From NCBI GenBank assembly GCA_023014365.1, contig JAEBUN010000002.1, forward strand, positions 248,001 to 312,000: DNA of 64,000 nt, written 5' to 3'. The first letter of the stretch is position 1, and every line of letters starts with the position of its first letter. The notes under the pieces were generated by a model, which was not told where the DNA came from, made no database searches, and was given only the letters and a program-made list of their open reading frames with translations. Below are positions 23,100 to 33,879 of the stretch, in pieces. Both the position numbers and the translations under genes were made by a program. The DNA is from Lepiota brunneoincarnata. Taxonomy: Eukaryota > Basidiomycota > Agaricomycetes > Agaricales > Agaricaceae.

Positions 23100-23711
23100 C
23101 TATAAACTTGTTTAGGTACTGCGGAAGCTCTCGTTGTGAAGTGAAAATACCACGTACAATGATATAGTGGTGGGGATACACAGGCGTCCACTGGAGAATA
23201 CAAATACGATCGATCGAAGAGACGCCCGATCTAGCGGTTTAAGGGGGAAAAAAAAGGGGCAGAAGACTTCTAATTTGCAGCCATCGCTGTGGCCAGGGCT
23301 TCGCGTCGCGCCCACGTTCCCACGGACTCGGGTCGGGTTCTGGGACCGGATTCCCGGAGACATATCGTGCGCGCTTCTCTAAGCACTGCTGAGAACTGTA
23401 GAAAATTTTGACTGCTGACATGGACATTAAGCTCTGTTGCAGTTCCCTTGGCTGTGCTGCAAACGGGACTACCAGAGGGAGTGATCTGCACACAAACTAG
23501 ATGCGTTTTCCACGCACTGACCACTGTCTATGACAACGAGCCAGGCACATTGTCCCGGAACAAGTGCTACAATGGCGGAAACGCAACTCAGCTGCGGCAA
23601 GCACCGAGATCTGATCTCCTTAAAAAGGAAACAATGGCTTACATAATACATAAAGGGTCAAAATAGCAAAATAGTTGAACACTCGACTCTTCCTCATCTC
23701 GATGAAAAAAA
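23100..23711. other. Intergenic, probable divergent promoter region
   Basis: This lies between the minus-strand thioesterase and the plus-strand NADAR gene N1. The short frames on both strands carry no motif. Confidence 0.5.
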
Positions 23712-25118
23712 ATGGGCCAGTCCAAGTCCAAAGTACAACCATATCCTCAATTTGCACCTCCAGGATACCCTCCATATGGTCCCTGCTTATCCATACTGCA
23801 CTACCACCCGTACCCTCTCGGCTATGGGCCAGGCTTTAACGGGCCAGGCTTCGTACCCCCCGGATTTGGTCCGCAGGTGACCATGCCACAACCTGCAGTT
23901 CCCTGGCAGCAGCCGACGAAGAGACGGAAGAGGAACAAAGAAAAATCCTCAAGTTCAACTGGCCATGCTGCGCGACAACAATCCGCAATAAACGCAAACG
24001 CAAACCCAGCAGTCGAATGCTCAGGCTGCAGTTGTTAGACTCCTTGCCTCCTGGCTTCATTCCTTCCTATCTAGCGCCAAACTCTGCCAATGCTTTAGGT
24101 TTGTTTTTATCAATCATCTAGTATAGCTCGATGACCCTGATCACGTTTTTATCGTTCCACGAGCAGCCTCAGCTCCTGTCATCCCTCCCGCCCCTGCAGC
24201 CGCAAATCAACAACCACCACCTCTATTTACTCCCGGTGCCGGTGGTGGCATTCCACTGACAGGTTTCCCTTCCCCCCAAGTCCACGACACAACAACCACC
24301 TGCAGGCAACACAGCGCCGCGCCGCAACTCCTTTATCCCGCCCTTCCCCCAGGTCGACGGACCCGACGGCGACTGCCCACGAAAATATGCAACCACAACG
24401 ACAAACTTCCACTTCCCATCGTCGATCTCAGTCCCAGTCCCAGTCCCACCACAACCAGCACCACCAACGCAGTGCCTCTGCCCCACATCCCGCCGCCACA
24501 CATCCCGCCGCCACACATCCCCAACCTGTGGATCTTTCCGCGTATATGACGCAGGCACCACCGAACCCACTTCCACAACCCCCGAGGGACTTGTATCAGC
24601 TCTCGCCTTATAAAAGACTTTTGAACCTTCCCCAGACGATGTCGCTCTTGACTGGCACTACTGGGACTGGGGCTGCTGCAAACCCGAATGTGACCGTCGT
24701 GCGTGCGAATACTACTGCTGGAATGGCAGGTGTAGGTGCTGGAATGAACACTACTCAACACGGGAGGAAAAAAACGAGATCGAAAAAAGGATTTTTTGGT
24801 TTTGGGAATCGACATGGACAGGACGACGAGGCATCCCAACAAGGTCAACAACCGACGTATGGGAATATTCACTTTGTGCCTATACCTGTGTATCAAGATA
24901 GGAGTAGTACGGATCCTACTGGGTCCAGTAGAGTCACAGCCCCAGGTGGTGGCGAACGACATGGTCAAGCGCCCGTCCCACCGATACCTACACCTCCATC
25001 CCCACCACCTCAACGCTCACCTCCACACTCACCTCCACCTGACGTCCAGCGTGCTTCCAGTCCCACTTCCCATCAACGCTCCCAATCCCGCAATTCTCGT
25101 CATACGTATGCGCCCCAA

Positions 25119-25156
<38 letters not shown>

Positions 25157-25740
25157 GTCCACATCCAGCTCCTCCGCTCCGATGGGTTCGAACAGCGTTA
25201 TCGAGTTTAATCAGCAAACCCATCCAGGATTTCTCAACCACTCACCGCACCGCGTGTTGTATGCGAATCGGACTTATCCGACTGCAACACATTTACACGA
25301 GGCGTTGAAGTTTCTTGATCATCGATCAGATTTTGCGGAGCGGATTAGGTTATGTCAGAGTGTGCAGGATGTTTATCCGTTGAGTTTGAGCTTGCAGGCA
25401 TGGGTGAGACCGGACTGGGGGATGGTATATTTGAACAAGGTATGTATGGTTTCTGGATTGAAGCGGGGAAAGAAATAAAGAAGCTAATGATGCTGGTGCG
25501 GGTCGATTTCTTGTGTGTCTAGATGGAAGAAGTGCTGTGGAACAAGTTCCGTCAGCATCCAGAGTTGCGATCGTTGTTGATGGGTACGGGTGATGGGGAG
25601 CTTGTGTATGCGGATGTGAATGATGAGTATTGGGGGAGTGGGAATGCGATAGGGAGAGACGCGAGGGACTGGGGCTAATCAGCTTGGTAAGCTTTTGGTC
25701 AAGGTGAGGGAGAGGTTGAGGGTTGAGGGGTTGCCCTGAT
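23712..25740 (+). CDS. NADAR-domain protein N1 with long Pro/Gln-rich N-terminus
   Basis: The first exon starts MGQSKSKVQPYPQFAPPGY, an N-myristoylation-type start (MGxxxS). It continues Pro/Gly-rich to KRRKRNKEK, then changes frame to DSLPPGFIPSYLAPNSANAL before an intron near 24100. The long frame from 24387 carries RDLYQLSPYKRLLNLPQT, Pro-rich and poly-Gln stretches, then HPGFLNHSPHRVLYANRTYP, THLHEALKFLDHRSDFAERI and QSVQDVYPLSLSLQAWVRPD. It is spliced from 25439 to 25523 into MEEVLWNKFRQHPELRSLL and NDEYWGSGNAIG. This is the NADAR fold, related to bacterial YbiA, whose members cleave N-glycosidic or ADP-ribose-type bonds. One extra G near 25650 diverts the end. The other frame restores ETRGTGANQLGKLLVKVRER. 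N1 faces the NB-ARC/TPR gene downstream. Whether it is functional depends on two apparent indels. Confidence 0.72.
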
Positions 25741-25942
25741 TTGATTTTTTTTATTTTTTTTTTTTCGACTTGATGCGTCGGTGTGCTTGCTTGCTACTAA
25801 TCCCCCTGCGTTATTTTCGAGTGTAGACTTGTATTTCTAATACTGCTATTTCCTCCTCTGTTGGCCGACCACTTGCGATACCTCCTGCTTTTTGTATATT
25901 ATTGCTTACGACTGTTAACGGAGATTTCACGTCAGTGCTGAT

Positions 25943-26307
25943 TCTTGCGCGAGGGCAGACATGTGACGTGGTCGCAACTACAGTGGCACTCATTTCACAC
26001 GTATATCACACAGTAGCCAGCGCCCTTTTCAAAACCCACCCACCCTTACCCTCTTGTTCATGTTACCACTGACCGGGCTCGGTACAGGTGTAGCCAGGCG
26101 GCAGCACGGCTCCGGGGTGACCCGACCACGCTCCCTCCTCGGCCTCACCACCTGGGGTCCCCGAGGCCCCCCTCGAGCCCCGTCCCCCTTCATTCCAACC
26201 TGCTCAGTACCGAGCTCCAACAAGTATCTTTGCACGCTTTTTATGAGCAAACATTGTTAACCTAGTCTATGAATTTCTATGCTATCTGGATCCCTCACAG
26301 CGCAAGA
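25943..26307 (+). mobile_element. TCTTGCGC-family element, copy C (365 bp, complete)
   Basis: The ends are TCTTGCGC (25943-25950) and GCGCAAGA (26300-26307). The internal arms are GCTCGGTAC (26077-26085) and GTACCGAGC (26207-26215). Compared with copies A and F (ACTCGATAC with GTATCGAGT), both arms changed at the corresponding positions and remain complementary. The paralogous region after N2 (31388-31420) lacks the element: there TTTTACGTCACTAGAATGAA is continuous, where here TTTCACGTCAGTGCTGAT and CTGGAATGAAAT flank the element. So it inserted after the N1-receptor segment was duplicated. Confidence 0.85.
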
Positions 26308-26443
26308 CTGGAATGAAATACATGGAAACGGACTCTGGATAAATTACACATACCCATACCCACTACCAACGATGATCTATGAACACGTGGACATAATTAA
26401 AGATGAGAAACATGAGATAATACATAAAGTACCGAAAAATTCA

Positions 26444-29391
26444 TCATGCTGTACATGGCACCTTCCTGCGTTTCTGAACCTCTTCAAGTAATCGTAAATT
26501 TGCGGCTTCACTTTGTGGTGATTGGTATTGACGGTGAAGATGAAGAGCTTGGTTTAAATATTCCTCGGCTTCATCTAGTCTATCCCGTCGCAAAAACACC
26601 TGCCCCAACAACTGGGAATCATCGGCTTCTCCGAGAAAGGCTTGCGACCGCTGATGAAGTTTGAGTGCTTTCTTGAGAAACAACTCGGCTTTGCCCAGTT
26701 TATCCCGTCGCAAATACACTTTCCCCAGCAACTGGAGATCGCGGGCCTCACCGCGCACATCTTGCGACTGCTGATGAAGCTCGATTGCTTTCTTGAGAGA
26801 CAACTCGGCTTCGTCTAGCTTGCCCCGTCGCAGATATACTTCTCCCAGCAAATGGACACTGTAGGCCTCACCAGGCACATAATGCAACTGCTGGTGAAGC
26901 TCAATTGCTCTTTTGAAAATTGACTCTGCTTCATCCAGCTTGTCTAGTTGTAAATATACCTGTCCCAGCACCCGGATATCATTGGCTACACCAAGCACGC
27001 AATGCAATTGCTTATGAAGCTTGATTGCCTTCTTGATGGACAATTCAGCTTGGTCTGGCTTAGCCCGTCGAAGGTATACTTCTCCCAGCCCATGAAGATC
27101 GTTGGCCTCGCCATGCATGGAAGGCAACTGCCGATGAAGTTCGATTGCTATCTTGAAAGACAGCTCGGCTTCATCTAGCTTATCCCATTGCAAATATACT
27201 GTGCCCAGCAACCGCAAATCATTCGCCTCACCAAGCACGGAATGCGATTGCTGATGAAGCTCGATGGCTTGAGTCAAAGACGACTCGGCTTTGTCCAACT
27301 TGTACTGGAATAAGTACACACGCGACAAGGCCGAAATACATTGCGCGTGTAACTCGGGTGACCTGACTGTTCTCCGTTTTGCAAGGTCAATGATCTCCAA
27401 GGTGGGTTTGCCCATGTAAAGCGACCAGCAGGTATAATTAATCGAAGCATCCACAATCTTCTTATCCACTTGGTCCTTTGTTAAGCGCCTTTATGAACAC
27501 CGAGTGTATGTTGAGAAGTTCTTGTGGAATTATGCGATGGCAAGCAGGATCTTTGTAATCCGCAAAATGATTCGTCATCTCGGCGTAGAAGGTGCCTAAG
27601 CAGTCATCGAGTGGATGAACTATCTTCATCTTCATACCATATTCCCGAATCGGCACAAGCATTCGATATCTGAGGTTTCCTGCTGTTCCATCAACATGGA
27701 TAAGTGAAACACGTTGTAGGGACACCAATATCTCCTGAAGACGGATGGTTGTGGGTAAGTGGGTTTGGAGTCCATCAATGGCCTCCTGTCGGCACGGGAA
27801 CCCATCCGGAAGGCTCGCTAGCATGGAAAATATCAGGATGGTGTTTGGATCTGCCTGCACGCGTGGACTGTGCACCGACAGATGAATGGAGACGTCGAGA
27901 TTGGATAAGCGATGTTTGCTACCCGTTCCCTATGGCCCTCGTCTGCATCCGCTCCCACCGTGCCCACAGCGATTCGGGTCTCTCGTTCCCTTCTTGCAAT
28001 TGAGCAACGATGAGTTTGATGGCAAGAGGTATCCCGTTGGCAACTTGGATCAAATTTTCGGTGAATTTATCCATTGGCACTTGGAACCTTTCAAGTATCA
28101 ATCTCGAATCACCGTCACTCAGTTTTTGCAACGGTGGGAGTAACGGCTTGGACCAGATGATTCCAGAAGGGCGTTGCGTACCTCGCATGGTCACAATAAT
28201 GGCGAGTTTGGGTACGTGGTCAAGGTGAGATAAGAAGTCCTCTGTGTCCCGTCGGATTGCCTCGTCCTCCCAGACAGTTTCAAAGTTGTCCAAGCATAGG
28301 ATAGTGTCGTCACGAAACCGAGCAAGAATCGTGTCAATCAAGTGTTCAGTGCGTTCGGAAGGTGGGATGCGCAGCGCATTAGCCATTTCCCAAATCAGAC
28401 CAGATAGTGATGTAACCGCTTCGCAGGAAACAAAATGCCGAGAGGGATACTGCCTAATCGCTGCATGATGATGCATGGCAGTGAGTGCAAGTGTTGTTTT
28501 TCCCATGCCACCTGCTCCCAAGATCGTGACCCGTGGTGATGAATTGTGGAGTAGTGTCCCAACAACTGTAGATTCTTCTTTGTCTCTTCCAATCATCTGA
28601 TCCGGGTGTGGATAGGGCCTGTAGAGAATGCTGAGTAGAGTCGATAATCAGAACTCTAGTTACAGATATGACAGGGTTGTTGTACCTGGCAGGACCTGAA
28701 GATGCCGGAGTTGATTGAGGCGGATTAATGAGTCCGAGCAGGAGACCAGTCTGCGAGGGTGGAATGAGAGCAAGCAAAACATTTAATACGGATTCCAAAC
28801 ATACTATGAGATTTGTATTGAAGCTATCAATGAGACGGTCGTACTTGGCCAGAGTCTCCATCCTCGAATTCCGATTCACTAATTTGTCAAATCTGGCTCG
28901 CACACCTTTTGGAGCTTTTGCTATCAGGATGTCAAGGGTTTCTTCAAGGAGACTGGGTGATGCATAAGCCAATTCCCATGGGTGAAAAGAGATGGAGTGT
29001 TGTTTTACCGGTTGTACTCTCCTAATTTCTCCTCCGTATCCTTCAGCTTGTCCCTGTTCGGTGATGCGGCGACTTGGAGTAAGCCATCGAGGATGACTTT
29101 TGCCCTGCCCAGTATTTTCTCGACGAGTTCCTGGGATCGATCCTTTTCGGTTTGTATTTCCTGCTAGGCAATTAGATGAACATTCAGTTTTCCAACAACA
29201 TTGTGTACCTCTCTGATCTTGACTATTTGGAGTAAAGTTCCCACAAATGCCTTCACATACGGTAGATCCTTGAAAAGCTCGCCGACCTCCTTGGCAATGC
29301 CCGCTAAGGTATCGGTTAAGCTAACGGTGGAGGTGATATATTCAGGGTTTGATGTTAGTGGATTGGCCAGGGGTGCAACAGAGCGGGACAT
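26444..29391 (-). pseudogene. NB-ARC/TPR STAND receptor R1 (two +1 lesions)
   Basis: Exons read minus from MSRSVAPLANPLTSNPEY at 29391. An N-terminal helical domain (KEVGELFKDLPYVKAF, spliced into EIQTEKDRSQELVEKILGR) is followed by SLLEETLDILIAKAPKGV. The NB-ARC exon has IGRDKEESTVVG, Walker A GAGGMGKTT, kinase-2-like LCLDNFETVWED, IVTMRGTQRPSG and GLPL-like NGIPLAIKL. A winged-helix-like segment (SPRVQADPNTILIFSMLASL) leads to seven 40-residue TPR units (such as KLDEAELSLKKAIELHQQSQ) and the end RRKVPCTA. One extra A near 27925 (GGGAACGGG) and one near 27482 (CTTAACAAAGG) split the frame into three. Without them the receptor would be continuous. These proteins oligomerise on nucleotide exchange and sense ligands with the repeats. 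Confidence 0.85.
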
Positions 29392-29399
29392 GATGGGTA

Positions 29400-29997
29400 C
29401 TCCATAGGGTGGTCATGACCGTTGCTGAAACCTTGTAAAACAGTGCTTTAAGTGGGGGCCATGGGTTGTTATTATTGTATCATTGTGTCCGCAGCAGGAA
29501 TCTTCCCACAAGATTCGGACCTGCACTGATACGTCTCAGCAGCATCATTCGACAAGGACTACCATCTAGAACGGGTCGGATTGTGGTCTCGGCTCTGGCA
29601 TTCCATTCCTTACTATCTCTAACCTATGAATGTATAGTATTACCCATCAGCGCTTCAGCTTCTATCGGGTTGTAACCATCTGTCTATCAAGGCACTGCCA
29701 GGTTTCCCATCGAGAGCTTGTGACGTGGCTGAACCTCACCTCTATCTGAAGTAGGAGCGTCGAATGTGAGCAGTGCATACCTGAATTATTTGCTCACGAG
29801 CTGCTAGCACATCATTTCCCGATATGATATGTGTAGCTATTTCATGGAGATTTTATATTATTGCGGTGAAACAAATAGAAATGGATTTCAGGCGTATTTC
29901 CCGATACCATAAACACCCAACTATCGAGAATGATTTATCAACCACTGGAGCTGATTGGAGAAAAATGAGATGAGATATAAAGCACCGAAAATTCCTT
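29400..29997. other. No gene recognised
   Basis: This is the upstream region of R1. The plus frame at 29466-29675 has no motif. Confidence 0.45.
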
Positions 29998-30590
29998 ATG
30001 CTGTGCACGGCACCTTCCTGCGTCCCTGAACCACTTCAAGTGACCGGAAATCTGCAGCTTCACTTTGTGATCACTGGCATTGACGGTGAAGATGAAGAGC
30101 TTGGTTTAAATATTCCTCAGCTTCATCTAGCCTATCCCATTGCAGATACACTTCTCCCAGTAAATAGACATTGTGGGCTTCACCGAGCACATAATGCAAA
30201 CTGCTGGTGAACTTCAATCGCTCTCTTGAAAAATGAATTGAAGCGCCCACAATCTTCTCATACACTTGGTCTTCGTTAACCACCTAGATGGATATTGAGT
30301 GCATGTTGAGGAGTTCCGGTGGAATTATGCTATGGCAAACTGGATCTCCGTAATCCACAAAATGATTCATCATCTCGGCATAAAGGTGCCTAGGTGGTCA
30401 TCAAGTGGGCGATCCATCTTCATACCGAATTCCCGAATTGGCACATACATTCGACATCTGTTGTTTCCCTCCGTTCCATCAGCATGGGCGAGTGAAACAT
30501 GTTGTAGGGACACTAATATCTCCTGAAGACTGATGGTTGCATTTGGAGTTCATCAATATCCTGCTGTCGGCACGGGAACTCATCCGGGCG
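29998..30590 (-). pseudogene. NB-ARC/TPR receptor fragment R2a
   Basis: On the minus strand the end of a TPR array (DEAEEYLNQALHLHRQCQ) and one unit with HYVLGEAHNVYLLGEVYLQ follow a degraded winged-helix segment matching 27480-27810 of R1 (for example FPCRQQDIDELQ). Most of the TPR array has been deleted internally and several stops are present. It ends abruptly at about 30590, where NADAR-gene sequence begins, so a recombination junction lies there. Confidence 0.75.
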
Positions 30591-30593
30591 GGG

Positions 30594-31216
30594 TCAACAA
30601 CCGGTATATGGGAATATGCACGTTGTGCCTATACCTGGATGTCGAGATAGGACCTTAGCGAGTACGAATCCTACTGAGTCCACTACAGTCGCAGCCTCAG
30701 GTGGTGGCGAACAACGTGCTCAGGCACCCATCCTACCAGCACCTACACCTCCATCCCCACCGCCTCGACGCTCACCTCCACACTCACCTCCACCTAATGT
30801 CCAGCATGCTTCCAGTCCCATTTCCCATCCCCCTTCCAAATCCCACAATTCTCGTCATACATGTGCGCCCCAACACCAACACCAACACCAACAGTCCACA
30901 TCCAATTCCTCCGCTCTAATGGGTTCGAGCGTTATTGAATTTGGTCAGCAAGCCCATCCAGGATTTCTGAACCACTCATCACATCGTGTGTTGTATGCGA
31001 ATCGGACTCGCCATGGAACAATTTCCATCAGCATTCCGTTGCGATCGTCGTTGATGGGTACAGGTAATGGGGAGCGTGTGTATGTGGATGCGAATGGCGA
31101 GTATCTGAGGTGTGGAAACGCGATCAAGGACGTGTGAGGGACTGTAGCTAATCAGCTTGGGAAGCTTTTGGTGAAGGTGAGGGAGCCGTTGAGGGTTGAG
31201 GGGTTGCCTTCAGCGG
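30594..31216 (+). pseudogene. NADAR gene fragment N2 with internal deletion
   Basis: It aligns to N1 from about 24843 on (GNMHVVPIPGCRDR against GNIHFVPIPVYQDR). It carries PPSPPPRRSPPHSPPPNVQH and a His/Gln run, then HPGFLNHSSHRVLYANRT. Directly after that comes SIPLRSSLMGTGNGERVYVD, so the central NADAR segment, the intron and the start of the last exon are deleted. The N-terminal half is also missing. The remainder reaches VREPLRVEGLP in another frame. The 3' flank matches that of N1. Confidence 0.8.
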
Positions 31217-31533
31217 GGATGGATTTTTTTTCGACTACATGTGTCAGTATGCTTGCTTGCTACTAACCTTCTTGCGTTCTTTTCGGCTGCAGACCTGTAT
31301 TTCTAATACTGCTATTCCTCCCCCACTAACGGACCACTTGCAATACCTCCTATTTTTTTTTGTATATTATTACTTACGAGTGTTGTTGACGGGATTTTAC
31401 GTCACTAGAATGAAATGCATGGGAACAGACTCTGGATATACTATACATACCCACCACCAACAATGATTTATGAATCCCTGGAGTTGATTGAAGATGAGGA
31501 ACATAAGGTAATGCATAAAGTACCGAAAATTCA

Positions 31534-32402
31534 TCATGCTGTGTATGGCACCTTCCTGCGTTTCTGAACCTCTTCAAGTAACCGGACATCTGCAGCTTCA
31601 CTTTGTGATGACTGGCATTGACAGTGAAGATGAAGAGCTTGGTTCACATATTGCTCGGCTTCAACCAGTCTGTCCCGTCGCAAAAACACCCGCCCCAACA
31701 ACTGGGAATCATTGGCTTCTCCGAGCAAGGCTTGCGACCGCTGATGAAGTTTGAGTGCTTTCTTGAGAAACAACTGGGCTTTGTCTAGTTTATCCTGTCG
31801 CAGATGTGCTTCTCCCAGTGAATGAATACTGTGGGTTTCACCGCGCACACTGCGCAGTGGCTGATGACGCTTGATTGCTTTCTTGAAAAATAGTTCGGCT
31901 TTATCTAATTTATTCAGTTCCAAATACACTCGTCCCAGCAACAGCATATCATTGGCCTCGCCAATCACGTCATGCGACTGCTGGTGAAGCTTGATTGCTT
32001 TCTTGAGGGTCAATTCGGCTTGGTCAGGTTTAGCTCATCGAAAATACACTTCCCCCAGCTTACAGAGGGTGGTGGCCTCACCATGCATGGAAGGCAACTC
32101 CCGATGAAGCTCAATTGTTTTCTTGAAAGACAACTCGGCTTCCTCTAGCTTATCCCAGTGCAAGTACACTTCTCCCAGAAACCACACATCTTGGGCCTCA
32201 TCAAGCACGGGATGTGACTGCTGGTGGAGCTCGGTGGCCTGCGTCAAAGATGACCCAGCTTTGCCTAGCTTGTACTGGCAAAAATACACACGGGACAAGG
32301 CCGAAATGCATCGCGCATGTAACTTGGGCGACCCAACCACTTTCTGCTGTGCCAGTTCTATGACCTCCGATGTGAGATTCCCCAGAGTGGAGAGGTGCAC
32401 GG
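31534..32402 (-). pseudogene. TPR-array fragment R2b of an NB-ARC/TPR receptor
   Basis: The minus frame runs TLGNLTSEVIELAQQKVVGS, TPR units such as KLEEAELSFKKTIELHREL, one in-frame TGA at about 32035 (the R1 counterpart is an Arg codon), further units, and the end RRKVPYTA at 31536. It aligns to R1 from the MGKPTLEIIDLA region to the stop. The NB-ARC half is missing because element D begins at about 32388. The first 15 or so residues of the open frame (MTLDGEDRGGSAVRSP) are element D read antisense, not receptor sequence. Confidence 0.85.
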
Positions 32403-32754
32403 TTCTGGGTGACCGGACCGCGCTTCCTCCTCGATCCTCACCATCCAGAGTCAACGGGGCTTGAGGAAAGCCCTGTCCTCCCCCTCCTGGCCTACACAGT
32501 ATCGAGTTCTATTATTCTACATCGCTTGTAATATATAATTCTGTAGGGACGTCCTCTCGGCTACACGATGACCTCACGATTATCTGGGTTACTCTCACTC
32601 ACTTCTTGAGTCCCGATTTCATAGAAACCCGGACTCATAGAGATATAAGATATGTTCCACGTAGCTAATCAAAAATAACGTCTTTTTACCCCCGAACTCA
32701 GCAGCAGCCTTACAATTCATGTGTTATGTTATCTGGGTCCCTCACAGTGCAAGA
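32388..32754 (+). mobile_element. TCTTGCGC-family element, copy D (right half, interrupted)
   Basis: Family sequence runs from AGAGGTGCACGGTTCTGG (32391) through the arm GTATCGAGT (32499-32507) to about 32545. It resumes at 32713 with TTCATGTGTTATGTTATC and ends GTGCAAGA at 32747-32754. About 170 unrelated bases interrupt it. The left half and left arm are absent, and the break coincides with the truncation of R2b. Confidence 0.7.
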
Positions 32755-32905
32755 CGTGACATATCTAGCAACAAGCGGAGTTTCGAGCTACAAAAAAAAC
32801 GTCTAAAACGTGCTGGTATTATTAGGCTAGCAGAAGCTCTGCCCTTGCAAAGTTCACCAATATCGACAGCCAGGCTGCCGTCAACTAGGTGGGTTACAGT
32901 TATTC

Positions 32906-33241
32906 CTAGAGGGGGACCACTACTCTCAACGATCGATTATTGTTGAGTCGACGATCTTGTACAAGCTCTAATCGGTCAATCATATCAGTATATTCTTCAG
33001 CGGTGAAGTTACTCGGTCGTTCCTGTGGCTGTCGATGGGCACGGCCACCCGAGGGTATCCATCGGGATCGTTTCCCCCTTTTGGCTGGACGCTTGCGATA
33101 CCTCCAGTCTATACTTGGTTTGGTACATTGTTGCTTACTAGGAGCATTAGTGAAAATTTTACATGGCAGGAGCTGAACATAGTGAACGTGTGGCGACGGG
33201 ATACCTAATTTATTTGATTTTACTTGAGAAGGAGAGCACAA
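32906..33241 (-). CDS. Unrecognised basic open frame
   Basis: A minus frame of 111 codons contains KRPAKRGKRSRWIPSGG and FTAEEYTDMIDRLELVQDRR. The composition, basic then an amphipathic acidic helix, is protein-like, but I know no match. The sequence at 33090-33175 resembles the 3' flank of NADAR genes N1 and N2 (GCGATACCTCC and the ATTGTTGCTTAC stretch), so the frame may be fortuitous in NADAR-derived DNA. Confidence 0.25.
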   Translation of the reverse strand: MCSPSQVKSNKLGIPSPHVHYVQLLPCKIFTNAPSKQQCTKPSIDWRYRKRPAKRGKRSRWIPSGGRAHRQPQERPSNFTAEEYTDMIDRLELVQDRRLNNNRSLRVVVPL

Positions 33242-33308
33242 GTTTACACAACAGCGACAATGATGCTTCTACCTGCATACCTTTGGTCTCTTAAATCCAA
33301 AAAGATAA

Positions 33309-33873
33309 TTACATTGTGTACCTGTGTAATAGCAAGGTCACCAAGGAAATGATCAGGCGTGCCCCTCCCAGTGCCAAAACAACCAGTGCCACGACTTTGA
33401 ATATGGAATGAGATACCCCGAAAGACGGGACCATCCCAAGAATGCCTTCCAGAGATCTAGCAAATTGGAGACCAAAGCAGCTGGAATTCCGACTTGGCGA
33501 TTAACGCCCTCCACCGTGACAGAGACTGGAGAACACCTACTATACCAATAGACCGTCAGGTGCAACTACTTCGTCGGCGGTCAAGGTGGCATCTCTCAGT
33601 GCGTCATCCGGAACAAAGGATCCAGGCCCCAGGCTGACTGGTGACATGAGGGGGAGGCTGTGGAGGGGCCCGAGGTGGAGTCGTAGTTGAGTTAGATGCT
33701 CCTTGGCTCGAGCTTTGCCAAGTGGCGATGGCGGCATCGCTGTGTCCGTGGACTACCCTGACTCTAGCTTGTCCGGGTCGTTCAACGTCAACTTCCCCAT
33801 CTAGAAACAGTGATGAGATTACCCGCTATCTGGTGAGGAGGTCGCACATACGTCCGAGTTGTATGATGCCCAT
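33309..33873 (-). pseudogene. Family M small membrane protein, copy M3 (+1 frameshift)
   Basis: Exons are 33852-33873 (22 nt), 33541-33800 and 33309-33480 (172 nt), with the same donors and acceptors as M2. The sum of 454 nt is one base more than a multiple of three. Exon 1 is MGIIQLG. Exon 2 begins GEVDVERPGQARVRVVHGH and shifts near PPHVT, after which the other frame reads LGPGSFVPDDALRDATLTAD and VVAPDGLLV. Exon 3 is open: MVPSFGVSHSIFKVVALVVL, then ALGGARLI. It faces the N2 locus. Confidence 0.75.
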
Positions 33874-33879
33874 AACGTT

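Noticed and set aside
24333..25013. A 226-codon minus frame
   Set aside because: It is antisense to the Pro/Gln-rich region of NADAR gene N1 and has the low-complexity composition expected of a shadow.
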